DNA of 64,000 nucleotides from Bacillus sp. Bos-x628 (GCF_040500475.1 NZ_CP159358.1:3161052-3225051); one strand, 5' to 3'. Positions 47,135 through 56,191 are shown, numbered from the stretch's first letter. Program-made: numbers and translations. The notes: a model not told the origin generated them from the sequence alone.

Positions 47135-48370
47135 ATGGGATTAATTGTACAAAAATTTGGCGGTACATCCGTTGGCACGATCGAAAAAATACGCAGAGCC
47201 GCTGATAGAGTAATTGCTGAACGCAAGGCTGGACATGATGTGGTCGTTGTGGTCTCCGCAATGGGGAAATCAACCGATGTACTTGTAGACCTTGCCAAAG
47301 AACTAACAGATGCCCCGAGCAAAAGAGAAATGGATATGCTTTTGACGACTGGGGAGCAAGTGACGATCTCCTTACTAGCGATGGCGCTACAGGCAAAAGG
47401 CTATGATGCGATCTCCTTTACGGGCTGGCAGGCAGGAATGAAAACCGAGAAGGTGCATGGAAATGCAAGAATCGTGGAGATTGATGAAACAAGAGTAAAA
47501 AAGGAGCTAAGTGCGGGAAAAGTAGTCGTCGTTGCAGGATTCCAAGGGATTGCAGACGATGTACATATTACAACACTTGGTCGAGGCGGATCGGATACGA
47601 CGGCTGTGGCACTTGCTGCTGCATTAAAAGCGGATAAATGTGATATTTACACAGACGTACCAGGCGTTTTTACGACAGATCCGCGTTATGTACCGTCAGC
47701 ACGTAAGCTTGCAGGAATTTCATATGATGAAATGCTCGAACTTGCCAATTTAGGAGCAGGTGTATTGCATCCGAGAGCGGTTGAATTTGCGAAAAATTAT
47801 CAAGTCCCATTAGAGGTCCGTTCTAGTATCGAAAATGAAGCGGGTACATTCATTGAGGAGGAATCATCCATGGAACAAAATTTAGTCGTAAGAGGAATTG
47901 CATTTGAAGATCAGATTACACGTGTCACTGTGTGCGGGCTTTCAAGCGGTTTGACGACACTGTCTACAATTTTTACTACACTCGCTAAGCAAAATATCAA
48001 TGTCGATATCATCATTCAATCTGTCACAAGCACAAATCAAACGTCAATCTCTTTCTCTGTGAAAACGGATGATCTTTCTAAAACAGTTGAAGTATTAGAA
48101 GAATACAAAGGTGCATTAGGTTATGAACAGATTGAGACAGAAAGCAAATTAGCCAAGGTCTCCATTGTTGGTTCTGGCATGGTCTCAAATCCAGGGGTGG
48201 CTGCCGAAATGTTTGCTGTCTTAGCTGAAAAAGATATTCAAGTGAAAATGGTCAGTACGTCAGAGATCAAAGTATCAACTGTTGTCAGCCGTGATGATAT
48301 GGTCAAAGCAGTTGAAGCACTGCATGATGCGTTTGAATTGTCAAAAGTGAGTGTAGCCGCTCATTCATAA
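47135..48370 (+). CDS. lysC: Aspartokinase II alpha subunit (lysine-sensitive)
   Basis: 411-residue aspartate kinase, first step of the aspartate pathway to lysine, threonine and diaminopimelate. Kinase domain ~1-240 (K-F-G-G-T-S-V-G, T-T-G-E-Q-V, G-R-G-G-S-D-T-T-A), then two ACT domains (~260-405). A GTG at 47126 is in frame, but it overlaps AAAGGGTGAT, so ATG 47135 is chosen. Controlled by the upstream L-box. In B. subtilis the same gene makes an alpha2-beta2 enzyme, the beta chain from an internal start. Confidence 0.96.
   Translation: MGLIVQKFGGTSVGTIEKIRRAADRVIAERKAGHDVVVVVSAMGKSTDVLVDLAKELTDAPSKREMDMLLTTGEQVTISLLAMALQAKGYDAISFTGWQAGMKTEKVHGNARIVEIDETRVKKELSAGKVVVVAGFQGIADDVHITTLGRGGSDTTAVALAAALKADKCDIYTDVPGVFTTDPRYVPSARKLAGISYDEMLELANLGAGVLHPRAVEFAKNYQVPLEVRSSIENEAGTFIEEESSMEQNLVVRGIAFEDQITRVTVCGLSSGLTTLSTIFTTLAKQNINVDIIIQSVTSTNQTSISFSVKTDDLSKTVEVLEEYKGALGYEQIETESKLAKVSIVGSGMVSNPGVAAEMFAVLAEKDIQVKMVSTSEIKVSTVVSRDDMVKAVEALHDAFELSKVSVAAHS
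47870..48370 (+). CDS. lysC: Aspartokinase II beta subunit from internal start
   Basis: In-frame Met246 of LysC at 47870 is preceded by GAGGAGGAA at eight-base spacing, a full internal ribosome site. Translation from here gives a 166-residue chain (M-E-Q-N-L-V-V-R-G-I-A) made only of the two ACT regulatory domains. This matches the overlapping alpha/beta genes known for B. subtilis aspartokinase II. Confidence 0.75.
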   Translation: MEQNLVVRGIAFEDQITRVTVCGLSSGLTTLSTIFTTLAKQNINVDIIIQSVTSTNQTSISFSVKTDDLSKTVEVLEEYKGALGYEQIETESKLAKVSIVGSGMVSNPGVAAEMFAVLAEKDIQVKMVSTSEIKVSTVVSRDDMVKAVEALHDAFELSKVSVAAHS

Positions 48371-48483
48371 AACAGAAAAAGAGACGGATCTCATGGATTG
48401 GGATAGGCCTCATTTTGACGGTGCATTTGAGACCGTTACACAGTGAATACGAAGCAACATACCAAGAAAGTAAAAAATGAACA

Positions 48484-48523
48484 AGAAGCATCTACTCCAG
48501 CGCAGCGGGGTAGATGTTTTTTC
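48484..48523 (+). terminator. Terminator after lysC
   Basis: CATCTAC...GTAGATG stem around a GC-rich loop, followed by six T residues, in the lysC-yslB gap. Confidence 0.82.
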
Positions 48524-48615
48524 TGCGGATAACCGTTTTTGCATGTATGCTATGATAGATGAAGAAACATAAAAAAGGCGTGACTCGCTTTAAGTCTTCG
48601 CCTTTCATCAACATG

Positions 48616-49059
48616 TTAGCAAGGGTCTTTTAAATCCCATTTAACCGTTAAAATGACTTTTTCAGCACGTTTTTTGACTTGTTCATAAGATTCAGCAATG
48701 TGCTCATTCAGTAGCTGAATTTGTTCAGCGATGAAACCAGCCTCCATTTGAAAGCAAGGCTCTTTTTGATAGGTGAGTCGATTTGATACAAGTGGACCTT
48801 CGAGCTCAAACTCAATTTCCTGTTTTTTAGAATGGATGATGGTGAGTGTACCCCATCCGGCATCATGGAAAAATTCGGGGATTTTCTCCCATGATTCTTG
48901 AGGGAATTTACGAGCAAGCATCTTACCCGCAAAATACATCATAGATGGATGATCCTGACCAAGAATGTCAGGCAGCAGAACTTCGCGTATCAGCTCGTAG
49001 GCAAACCCATTGACTTCAATTTCTTTTAGTTGTTCTAAGTTAGATTCGTATTTATTCAT
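48616..49059 (-). CDS. yslB: DUF2507 protein YslB
   Basis: 147-residue soluble protein of the YslB/DUF2507 family, function unknown. It has a conserved hydrophobic segment (G-F-A-Y-E-L-I-R-E-V-L-L-P-D-I-L-G) and F-F-H-D-A-G-W-G-T-L-T. The family is related to V4R/haem-NO-type small folds by general shape only. ATG 49057-49059 has GAGGGGAG upstream on the minus strand; the longer frame to 49137 lacks a site. Its position between lysC and sdhC is conserved. Confidence 0.88.
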   Translation of the reverse strand: MNKYESNLEQLKEIEVNGFAYELIREVLLPDILGQDHPSMMYFAGKMLARKFPQESWEKIPEFFHDAGWGTLTIIHSKKQEIEFELEGPLVSNRLTYQKEPCFQMEAGFIAEQIQLLNEHIAESYEQVKKRAEKVILTVKWDLKDPC

Positions 49060-49215
49060 TGTACGGCTCCCCTCTTTCAACAATTTATTATAACTCATGT
49101 GGGCAGATGATGACAGAATTTTTCCTAGAAGTCTCATAAATTCTTATTGTAGAAAAACGAATTTTGATTTAAATCTTTTAAATTTCGGAAAATTTTAATT
49201 TGTGTACGCGGTTTC

Positions 49216-49244
49216 TTGACGCTTTTTTGACATAGGAGTAAAAT
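49216..49244 (+). promoter_or_regulatory. Sigma-A promoter of sdhCAB
   Basis: TTGACG (49216-49221), 17-base spacer, TAAAAT (49239-49244), about 100 bases before sdhC. The resulting leader is the region where the iron-sparing sRNA FsrA acts in B. subtilis; I did not establish pairing here. Confidence 0.65.
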
Positions 49245-49343
49245 GAAATTGTCAATAAATTTGAATAAAGTGCTTACATTTGAAAGAAGCGGGGGTAAGG
49301 CGATTTTCAAGCAACTGCACTTTTTTTACTAGGGGGTAAAGTA

Positions 49344-49952
49344 ATGTCGGGGAACAAAGACTTTTTTTATCGGAGATTGCATTCTTTGCTTGGCGTCATT
49401 CCAGTTGGTCTATTTTTAGTACAGCACTTGGTAATCAACCACTTTGCGACAAGAGGACCAGAGGCGTTTAACAAAGCTGCACATTTTATGGAACAACTTC
49501 CATTTAGATATGCACTTGAGCTGTTTGTTATTTTCTTGCCGCTCATCTATCATGCTGTTTATGGCGTGTACATAGCCTTTACGGCAAAATACAACACGTC
49601 TCGCTTCAGTTACTTAAGAAACTGGTTGTTTACGCTTCAAAGGATTACTGGTATCATCACATTAATTTTTGTCTCTTGGCATGTATGGGAAACAAGAATT
49701 CAAGCTCAGCTTGGAGCAGAAGTAAACTATGATATGATGGCGAATATTTTAAGCTCTCCATTTATGCTTGGTTTCTATATTGTTGGCGTTTTGTCTACTA
49801 TTTTCCATTTTGCGAATGGTTTGTGGTCATTTGCTGTTAGCTGGGGAATTACCGTGTCACCACGCTCACAAAGAATTTCCACATATGTGACATTAGGTAT
49901 ATTTATAGCGCTTTCATATGTAGGACTAAGAGCAATTTTCGCTTTTGTTTAA
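49344..49952 (+). CDS. sdhC: Succinate dehydrogenase cytochrome b558 subunit
   Basis: 202-residue membrane anchor of the Bacillus-type (single-subunit, di-haem) succinate:menaquinone reductase. Five transmembrane segments with His residues near the ends of helices I-IV (L-V-Q-H-L, Y-H-A-V-Y, S-W-H-V-W, F-H-F-A-N) that bind the two haems. AGGGGGTAAAG precedes the ATG. sdhA follows after 37 bases. Confidence 0.96.
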   Translation: MSGNKDFFYRRLHSLLGVIPVGLFLVQHLVINHFATRGPEAFNKAAHFMEQLPFRYALELFVIFLPLIYHAVYGVYIAFTAKYNTSRFSYLRNWLFTLQRITGIITLIFVSWHVWETRIQAQLGAEVNYDMMANILSSPFMLGFYIVGVLSTIFHFANGLWSFAVSWGITVSPRSQRISTYVTLGIFIALSYVGLRAIFAFV

Positions 49953-49989
49953 GAGAAAATAGATTAGTAGAAGAGGGAGAGGGGCTACA

Positions 49990-51750
49990 ATGAGTAATTC
50001 TAGCATCATCGTTGTCGGAGGCGGCTTGGCTGGTCTCATGGCAACCATTAAAGCAGCAGAAGCGGGAACGGCTGTTAAACTATTTTCAATCGTACCTGTA
50101 AAACGTTCACATTCTGTTTGCGCACAGGGCGGAATTAATGGAGCGGTAAATACAAAAGGTGAAGGAGATTCACCTTATGAACATTTTGATGACACGGTAT
50201 ATGGCGGAGACTTCTTAGCGAACCAGCCGCCAGTCAAGGCAATGTGTGAAGCAGCGCCGTCCATTATCCACTTACTTGATCGTATGGGAGTTATGTTTAA
50301 TAGAACATCAGAAGGATTATTGGACTTCCGCCGCTTTGGTGGAACGCAACACCATAGAACCGCCTATGCTGGTGCAACGACTGGACAGCAGCTACTTTAC
50401 GCACTTGATGAACAAGTGCGCCGCTATGAAGTAGCAGGGCTTGTGACGAAATACGAAGGCTGGGAATTCCTTGGCGTTGTCCTAGATGACGAACAAGTTT
50501 GTCGTGGAATTGTTGCACAAAACCTGACAACGATGGAGATTGAATCTTTCCGTTCAGATGCTGTCATCATGGCAACAGGTGGACCTGGCATCATTTTTGG
50601 AAAATCAACGAACTCTATGATTAATACAGGTTCAGCAGCTTCTATCGTGTATCAGCAAGGTGCTTACTATGCAAATGGAGAATTCATTCAAATTCACCCA
50701 ACGGCGATTCCTGGGGATGATAAGCTTCGTCTCATGAGTGAATCGGCTCGTGGTGAAGGTGGACGCGTGTGGACATATAAAGACGGGAAGCCATGGTACT
50801 TCCTTGAAGAAAAATATCCAGCATACGGAAACCTTGTTCCGCGTGACATCGCAACACGTGAAATTTTTGACGTATGCGTAGAGCAAAAGCTTGGCATCAA
50901 TGGAGAAAACATGGTGTATCTTGACCTTTCTCACAAAGATCCAAAAGAGCTTGATATTAAGCTTGGCGGTATCATTGAAATTTATGAAAAATTCATGGGT
51001 GATGATCCGCGTAAGCTTCCGATGAAAATTTTTCCTGCTGTTCATTATTCAATGGGCGGATTATGGGTTGATTATGATCAAATGACAAATATCAAAGGGT
51101 TGTTCGCTGCAGGAGAATGCGATTACTCCATGCATGGCGGAAACAGACTTGGTGCTAACTCATTACTTTCAGCGATATACGGCGGAATCGTCGCAGGTCC
51201 GAATGCGGTGAAATACATTAGCGGCCTTGAAAAGTCTGCTGAAGACTTATCTTCTGCCATGTATGACAGTGCAGTGAAGAAAGAACAAGAGAAATGGGAT
51301 AATATCCTAAGTATGGATGGAACAGAAAACGCATACGTGATTCATAAAGAGCTTGGCGAGTGGATGACAGACAACGTCACAGTAGTTCGTTACAATGATA
51401 AGTTGCTGAAAACAGATCAGAAGATTGAAGAGCTGATGGAGCGCTATAAGCACATCAATATAAACGATACAGCATCATGGAGCAACCAAGGAGCTGCCTT
51501 TACCCGTCAGCTTGACAATATGCTTCAGTTGGCAAGAGTGATTACGATTGGGGCATACAATCGTAATGAAAGCCGAGGCGCACATTATAAACCGGAATTC
51601 CCTGAGAGAAATGATCAAGAATTCCTAAAAACAACGATGGCAACGTTCAAAGGTAAAAATGAGAAGCCTGCATTCCACTATGAGGACGTCGATGTATCGT
51701 TAATTGCACCTCGTAAACGAGATTACTCGAAGAAAAAGGTGGAGAAGTAA
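49990..51750 (+). CDS. sdhA: Succinate dehydrogenase flavoprotein subunit
   Basis: 586-residue FAD subunit. N-terminal G-G-G-L-A-G-L dinucleotide-binding motif, His41 in R-S-H-S-V-C-A-Q-G-G as the covalent FAD attachment site, catalytic H-P-T and R-G-E-G-G-R region, and G-E-C-D-Y-S-M-H-G-G-N-R-L-G-A-N-S. Length normal. GAGAGGGGC precedes the ATG; sdhB starts one base after its stop, so the pair is translationally coupled. Confidence 0.97.
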   Translation: MSNSSIIVVGGGLAGLMATIKAAEAGTAVKLFSIVPVKRSHSVCAQGGINGAVNTKGEGDSPYEHFDDTVYGGDFLANQPPVKAMCEAAPSIIHLLDRMGVMFNRTSEGLLDFRRFGGTQHHRTAYAGATTGQQLLYALDEQVRRYEVAGLVTKYEGWEFLGVVLDDEQVCRGIVAQNLTTMEIESFRSDAVIMATGGPGIIFGKSTNSMINTGSAASIVYQQGAYYANGEFIQIHPTAIPGDDKLRLMSESARGEGGRVWTYKDGKPWYFLEEKYPAYGNLVPRDIATREIFDVCVEQKLGINGENMVYLDLSHKDPKELDIKLGGIIEIYEKFMGDDPRKLPMKIFPAVHYSMGGLWVDYDQMTNIKGLFAAGECDYSMHGGNRLGANSLLSAIYGGIVAGPNAVKYISGLEKSAEDLSSAMYDSAVKKEQEKWDNILSMDGTENAYVIHKELGEWMTDNVTVVRYNDKLLKTDQKIEELMERYKHININDTASWSNQGAAFTRQLDNMLQLARVITIGAYNRNESRGAHYKPEFPERNDQEFLKTTMATFKGKNEKPAFHYEDVDVSLIAPRKRDYSKKKVEK

Positions 51751-51751
51751 G

Positions 51752-52516
51752 ATGAGTGAAAAAAACACGATCCAATTCATTATCACACGTCAAGATACAG
51801 CAGACGGCCAGCCTTATGAAGAGGAGTTCGAAATCCCTTACCGCCCAAATATGAACGTCATTTCCGCACTCATGGAAATTAGACGTAACCCAGTGAATAA
51901 AAAAGGGGAAAAAACAACGGCAGTCAATTGGGATATGAACTGTCTTGAAGAGGTTTGCGGTGCTTGCTCGATGGTGATTAACGGAAAACCGCGGCAATCA
52001 TGTACAGCACTGATTGACAAGTTAGAGCAACCAATCCGTCTTGAGCCAATGAAGACGTTCCCAGTTGTCAGAGACTTGCAGGTAGATAGAAGCCGCATGT
52101 TTAATTCATTGAAAAAAGTGAAAGCATGGGTGCCGATTGATGGCACATACGATCTTGGACCAGGACCAAGAATGCCCGAGAAAAAACGTCAATGGGCGTA
52201 TGAGTTATCTAAGTGTATGACATGTGGCGTCTGCCTAGAAGCTTGTCCGAACGTGAATGATAAGTCTTCCTTTATGGGTCCTGCACCGCTTTCACAAGTG
52301 CGTCTATTTAACGCACATCCAACAGGTGCGATGAATAAGTCAGACCGTCTTGAAGAGATTATGGGTGATGGGGGTCTTGCAAACTGTGGTAACTCTCAAA
52401 ACTGTGTAAAGGCTTGTCCGAAAGGAATTCCGCTGACAACATCAATTGCAGCACTTAATCGAGATACAACATTCCAGGCTTTCCGTAATTTCTTCGGAAG
52501 CGATCACGCAGAATAA
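51752..52516 (+). CDS. sdhB: Succinate dehydrogenase iron-sulfur subunit
   Basis: 254-residue Fe-S subunit. The 2Fe-2S ferredoxin domain (C-L-E-E-V-C-G-A-C ... C at ~60-85) and the C-terminal 4Fe-4S/3Fe-4S domain (C-M-T-C-G-V-C-L-E-A-C-P and C-G-N-S-Q-N-C-V-K-A-C-P) are complete. ATG 51752 with GTGGAGAAG upstream is chosen; an earlier in-frame ATG lies inside sdhA. It completes the sdhCAB operon. Confidence 0.97.
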   Translation: MSEKNTIQFIITRQDTADGQPYEEEFEIPYRPNMNVISALMEIRRNPVNKKGEKTTAVNWDMNCLEEVCGACSMVINGKPRQSCTALIDKLEQPIRLEPMKTFPVVRDLQVDRSRMFNSLKKVKAWVPIDGTYDLGPGPRMPEKKRQWAYELSKCMTCGVCLEACPNVNDKSSFMGPAPLSQVRLFNAHPTGAMNKSDRLEEIMGDGGLANCGNSQNCVKACPKGIPLTTSIAALNRDTTFQAFRNFFGSDHAE

Positions 52517-52576
52517 CATCACATTCAGTCCTCTTTGCGAATTATGATGAGAGTTGACAAGAGGCTGAATTCAAAC

Positions 52577-52640
52577 GCAACGAATGCCTCTTCCATACGG
52601 GAGAGGCGTTTTAGCGTGTAGACAAACCCCGCATTCGTTG
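52577..52640 (+). terminator. Terminator and overlapping inverted repeat after sdhB
   Basis: A GCCTCT...AGAGGC hairpin followed by GTTTTA (52585-52611) can serve as the sdh terminator. A larger perfect repeat CAACGAATGC (52578-52587) / GCATTCGTTG (52631-52640) encloses it and shares its first two stem bases, so the two folds partly compete. Confidence 0.55.
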
Positions 52641-52751
52641 TCAGGTCCGCGTGCTGGTGCTCATAAATGGCATATTCGCTCCAGTACTCGGTTTTCCTAG
52701 ACTTCAAGGGTTTTCAATTCACGCTGAAAAGAAGACAAAGGAGCTGATCAA

Positions 52752-53210
52752 ATGAGAGTGCCATCATATATTCAAGAACCGTTTGAAGACTGGAGAGCAT
52801 CATTTCGCTTTTATATAGAAGCCACTGTCCGTTTTTCAGAAACAGATATGTTTGGTCATATGAACAATGTTACGCCTTTTGTTTATTTTGAAGAAGCACG
52901 TATTGCTTTTTTTCAAAAAACAGGTCTTGTCGATAAGCGAATGAAACGAGCGAAAGAGACGATCACAGTCGTTGCAAACTTGCAGTGTGATTACATCAAG
53001 CAGGTGGAGATTGGCGAAAGGCTTCGTGTCTACGTGAAGCCGGAAAAAGTAGGCTCAAGCTCAATAATCCTTCACTATCTAGGAGAAAATGAGCAGCAGG
53101 AGCCATGTTTTACAGGCTGTGTCACAATGGTACAAATCAGTAAAGAAACGAGTGCACCAGTCCCTTTTACAGAAAAAGAGAAAGAGGCGTTTCAAGCTCA
53201 GCGAAATTAA
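52752..53210 (+). CDS. ysmA: Hotdog-fold acyl-CoA thioesterase YsmA
   Basis: 152-residue protein of the 4HBT/YbgC-like thioesterase family. The catalytic segment is R-F-S-E-T-D-M-F-G-H-M-N-N-V (Asp and N-N-V on the central helix). The natural substrate is unknown. AAAGGAGCTG precedes the ATG. In B. subtilis gerE follows directly; here four other genes lie between. Confidence 0.88.
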   Translation: MRVPSYIQEPFEDWRASFRFYIEATVRFSETDMFGHMNNVTPFVYFEEARIAFFQKTGLVDKRMKRAKETITVVANLQCDYIKQVEIGERLRVYVKPEKVGSSSIILHYLGENEQQEPCFTGCVTMVQISKETSAPVPFTEKEKEAFQAQRN

Positions 53211-53320
53211 CGGGTAACACTTGATCATAAGGGCATGTCAAACTAACATGATTACGGCAAGATTTCTTCGTTTTGTTATAATGAAAAGCAAAACTAAGAA
53301 AGAAACAAAAGGAGAACCCT

Positions 53321-54040
53321 ATGGAAATTTTTCAATATGACACCATTGATAGTACAAATAATGAAGCGAAAAGGCTCATTCAAAAAGGGCATGTACCTCC
53401 ATTTGCCGTATATGCAAAAAAGCAGACAGATGGAAGGGGCAGGCTTGGAAGACCGTGGGAGACGCCCTCTGGTAACGTTGCATTGACAATGACGGTGAAA
53501 CTTCCGAATGATCTTTCGACACAGGCAACAATTGCGCCGCTGACGGCACTTGCCCTCTATGATGTACTTAAACCAGTGATGAGAGATGAGAATCAACTGG
53601 CGATCAAATGGCCAAATGATATTCTTATCAATGAAGCGAAGGTATCCGGTACATTGATTGAAGCAGACCGCAATGCCATCTATATAGGTGTTGGCATCAA
53701 TGTGCGAACGAAGCCAGAGCATGTTCCGTACAAAACCATCTGTTTATCGGAGATTACAGATGTTAACCCAGATCACCTAGTGAGAGAACTAACGACGGTT
53801 TTTGAAAAATACTATGTGCGCTGGCAAAACGAAGGGTTTGAAGTCCTTACTTCGTTATACAATAAACGATTATTTCGTATCAATAAACCGCTTCGTATCT
53901 CATTAGACCGTGATAAACAAAATGGGGTAGAAGGCATTTGCTGCGGGATCAATCGCTTTGGTCATTTGTTATTAAAAGATGATCTAGGAAACGTGAAAGC
54001 CCATTCTGCAGGGGATATTGATGCACCTATCCAAAAGTAA
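53321..54040 (+). CDS. Biotin-protein ligase without DNA-binding domain (BirA-like)
   Basis: 239-residue BPL/LplA-fold ligase. The biotinyl-AMP loop G-R-G-R-L-G-R-P-W is at ~37-45, K-W-P-N-D-I-L-I (~90-97) and V-S-G-T-L-I-E-A (~102-109) are catalytic motifs, and a C-terminal SH3-like domain spans ~190-235. The usual Bacillus BirA has an extra ~65-residue N-terminal helix-turn-helix; it is absent and the M-E-I-F-Q-Y-D-T-I-D-S-T-N start is clean, so this is a class I, non-repressor type. AAAGGAGAAC precedes the ATG. Target protein unknown; it may be a second ligase beside a normal birA elsewhere. Confidence 0.85.
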   Translation: MEIFQYDTIDSTNNEAKRLIQKGHVPPFAVYAKKQTDGRGRLGRPWETPSGNVALTMTVKLPNDLSTQATIAPLTALALYDVLKPVMRDENQLAIKWPNDILINEAKVSGTLIEADRNAIYIGVGINVRTKPEHVPYKTICLSEITDVNPDHLVRELTTVFEKYYVRWQNEGFEVLTSLYNKRLFRINKPLRISLDRDKQNGVEGICCGINRFGHLLLKDDLGNVKAHSAGDIDAPIQK

Positions 54041-54075
54041 AAAAGCAAACGATACTCTCGTCTGCTTTAGGTTTC
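54040..54075. terminator. Bidirectional terminator between the biotin ligase gene and the prpF-like gene
   Basis: AAAAAGCA(A)ACGA...CGTCTGCTTT with flanking A and T runs between convergent genes. Confidence 0.7.
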
Positions 54076-55198
54076 ACTTTTTAATATGAGACTGAACCAT
54101 ATAGTCTTGTTTCGTAAAGACAACCCCGTCAAGGATTTTTCTTGCGGTTCGTATGACCTTGACTCTGTTTTGGGATATATCAATTTCAGTCTGCATAATA
54201 CCAGCAGGGTGTCCAATACGAAGCGTATCATGTTGACCATGATAAAGCTGTGCAGGAAGTGTATCTTCCATAAAGCAGCTGGCTGACACGCAGACAGAGC
54301 CGGTAATGGCAAGTGATTGATGGGGTCTTTGCATCGATAACATGCGCACCATTATATCCATATCTGCTGCTCGCCTCATGATCCCATTTGTATCGACATA
54401 ATTAGCTGGCGCACTAATCATCGCAAGCTTCGGAACAGCTGGAGACTGTAGTGTAGCCATTTCTTTTGGAGCGAACTGACACATTTCAGCAGCTATGGAA
54501 CGTATCTCTTCCATATCATTGAGTAATTGCTCTGTAAACTCCTCAGGCAATTCCGTTCCTTTTAAGTGGATATCATTTGCACGGATAAAGGCAATTGGAT
54601 TCGCTATGTCAACGATAGAGATTGGAATCTCTCCGAACTTTGTCTGAATGATATCAATGCTGTTCCCCGTCGGAAAAATTTTACCTGTGACAGCTCCTTC
54701 AGGCTTTTCAAAGGATAAATAAATGGGAGAACCTGTCCCTTTTACTCCTGGTATTTCTGCATCTCCTTCAAATTTAACTTCACCATTTTCAACTTCTACC
54801 TCTGCCACAATGATTTTATTTGTGTTGGTATTGAGGATACGTACAGTCGTGATGGGCTCAACTGCTTGAACAAACCCTTTAATAATGGCATATGGTCCAA
54901 CGGCTGATGAGATATTCCCACAGTTCCCTTTAAAGTCGACATATCTCTCATGAATGCTGACTTGCGCGAACGTATAATTTACATCAACATCTGGACGAGT
55001 GGCTTTGTCGATAATCGCCACCTTGCTTGTTAAAGAATTACCGCCGCCGATTCCATCAACCTGCAGCCGGTCAGGACTGCCCATAATGTCTAAAAGAAAT
55101 GCCTCGAGCTCTTTGTGTTCATAGGGTGCATCTTTTGCTTGAATGAATACCCCTTTGCTTGTACCGCCTCGCATGATTGTGATTGGAACTTTTCTCAT
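54074..55198 (-). CDS. PrpF-like isomerase (aconitate/methylaconitate isomerase family)
   Basis: 374-residue member of the PrpF (DUF453) family, with the two-domain diaminopimelate epimerase-like fold. Conserved segments: M-R-G-G-T-S-K-G-V-F near the N-terminus, D-G-I-G-G-G-N-S-L-T-S-K, the catalytic Cys in F-K-G-N-C-G-N-I-S, and a C-terminal G-S-V-C-V-S-A-S-C. Family members isomerise 2-methylaconitate, cis/trans-aconitate or oxalomesaconate. ATG 55196-55198 with GAGGGTG upstream is preferred over the TTG at 55213. It is divergent from the LysR gene; with the CitMHS transporter it suggests aconitate or tricarballylate metabolism. Confidence 0.88.
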   Translation of the reverse strand: MRKVPITIMRGGTSKGVFIQAKDAPYEHKELEAFLLDIMGSPDRLQVDGIGGGNSLTSKVAIIDKATRPDVDVNYTFAQVSIHERYVDFKGNCGNISSAVGPYAIIKGFVQAVEPITTVRILNTNTNKIIVAEVEVENGEVKFEGDAEIPGVKGTGSPIYLSFEKPEGAVTGKIFPTGNSIDIIQTKFGEIPISIVDIANPIAFIRANDIHLKGTELPEEFTEQLLNDMEEIRSIAAEMCQFAPKEMATLQSPAVPKLAMISAPANYVDTNGIMRRAADMDIMVRMLSMQRPHQSLAITGSVCVSASCFMEDTLPAQLYHGQHDTLRIGHPAGIMQTEIDISQNRVKVIRTARKILDGVVFTKQDYMVQSHIKK

Positions 55199-55330
55199 TG
55201 CTTTCACCCTCAATTTTTTAATTAACTGTTTATCTAACCAAAATGGTAAAGTATAATAAGAAATAAGTTAAATACATTATTTTGAGAGAATTCAATAAAA
55301 GTTTTTTATAATAAAAATGGAGGTCACACA

Positions 55331-56191
55331 ATGGATGAGAAAGACTGGCGATTTCTAAAGGTACTTTATGAAGAAAAGAACATCACAAAGGCCGCAGAAA
55401 AATTATTTGTCTCGCAGCCTGCTTTAAGCTATCGATTGAAGCAGCTTGAAGAGGAGTTTGATATGAAGCTTTTCTTCAAAAGAAAACGAGGGATTGAATT
55501 TACGTCAGAGGGCGAGTATTTGGCTGACTATGCAAATGACATGCTCAAACAGCTCCAGCAAACGAAAGATGACATGCTCAATATGCAAAAAAAGGTCAAA
55601 GGAACGATCCGTTTAGGGGTCTCAAGTAATTTTGCCCAGTATAAACTGCCAGAAATTTTAAAGAAATTTTCCAAAGAGTATCCGCATGTTCAATTTATGG
55701 TGAACACAGGCTGGAGCACAAAAGTAATGGATTTGTTAGGAACATCAAGTGTGCACTTAGGGATTTTAAGAGGAGATTACGACTGGAATGGTGAAAGGTT
55801 TTTGCTCGATAAAGAGCGGCTTTGTATCATTTCAAAATCTGAAATACAGCTAAAGGACCTCCCGAAGCTGCCGCTGATTGATTATCATACGGACAGTTCA
55901 TTAAAACGATTGATTAACAGATGGTGGCAGGAAACGTTCACAATGCCTCCGCTTGTGACGATGGAGACAGATCGGCAAGATACATCAAAAGAAATGGTGA
56001 AGCATGGCTTAGGCTATGCCATTGTCCCAGAAATTTGCCTCAGATCAAGTGACGAGCTATTTGTGAAAGGTCTTTCATATAAAGATGGACAGCCTGTTCT
56101 CAGAGATACATGGCTCATGTATCAGCCAGACTCACTTCATTTGTCAGTAGTCAAAGCATTTATTGAGTTTTTAAGAAGTCAGCAAAATTAG
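55331..56191 (+). CDS. LysR-family transcriptional regulator
   Basis: 286-residue LysR-type regulator: winged HTH at ~4-62 (N-I-T-K-A-A-E-K-L-F-V-S-Q-P-A-L-S-Y-R-L), linker helix and a periplasmic-binding-like effector domain (~90-280). AATGGAGGTC precedes the ATG. It is divergent from the prpF-like gene with a 130-base AT-rich gap and lies 150 bases upstream of the transporter, the usual position for a regulator of both. A tricarboxylate such as citrate or aconitate is the probable effector, by context only. Confidence 0.92.
   Translation: MDEKDWRFLKVLYEEKNITKAAEKLFVSQPALSYRLKQLEEEFDMKLFFKRKRGIEFTSEGEYLADYANDMLKQLQQTKDDMLNMQKKVKGTIRLGVSSNFAQYKLPEILKKFSKEYPHVQFMVNTGWSTKVMDLLGTSSVHLGILRGDYDWNGERFLLDKERLCIISKSEIQLKDLPKLPLIDYHTDSSLKRLINRWWQETFTMPPLVTMETDRQDTSKEMVKHGLGYAIVPEICLRSSDELFVKGLSYKDGQPVLRDTWLMYQPDSLHLSVVKAFIEFLRSQQN

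Noticed and set aside
52525..52707. 60-codon minus-strand ORF between sdhB and ysmA
   Set aside because: It starts with TTG, has no convincing ribosome site, and runs across the terminator and inverted repeat of the sdh operon; more likely a chance frame.
54086..54286. Plus-strand ORF within the prpF-like gene
   Set aside because: Fully antisense to a well-supported gene, with no ribosome site; a shadow frame.
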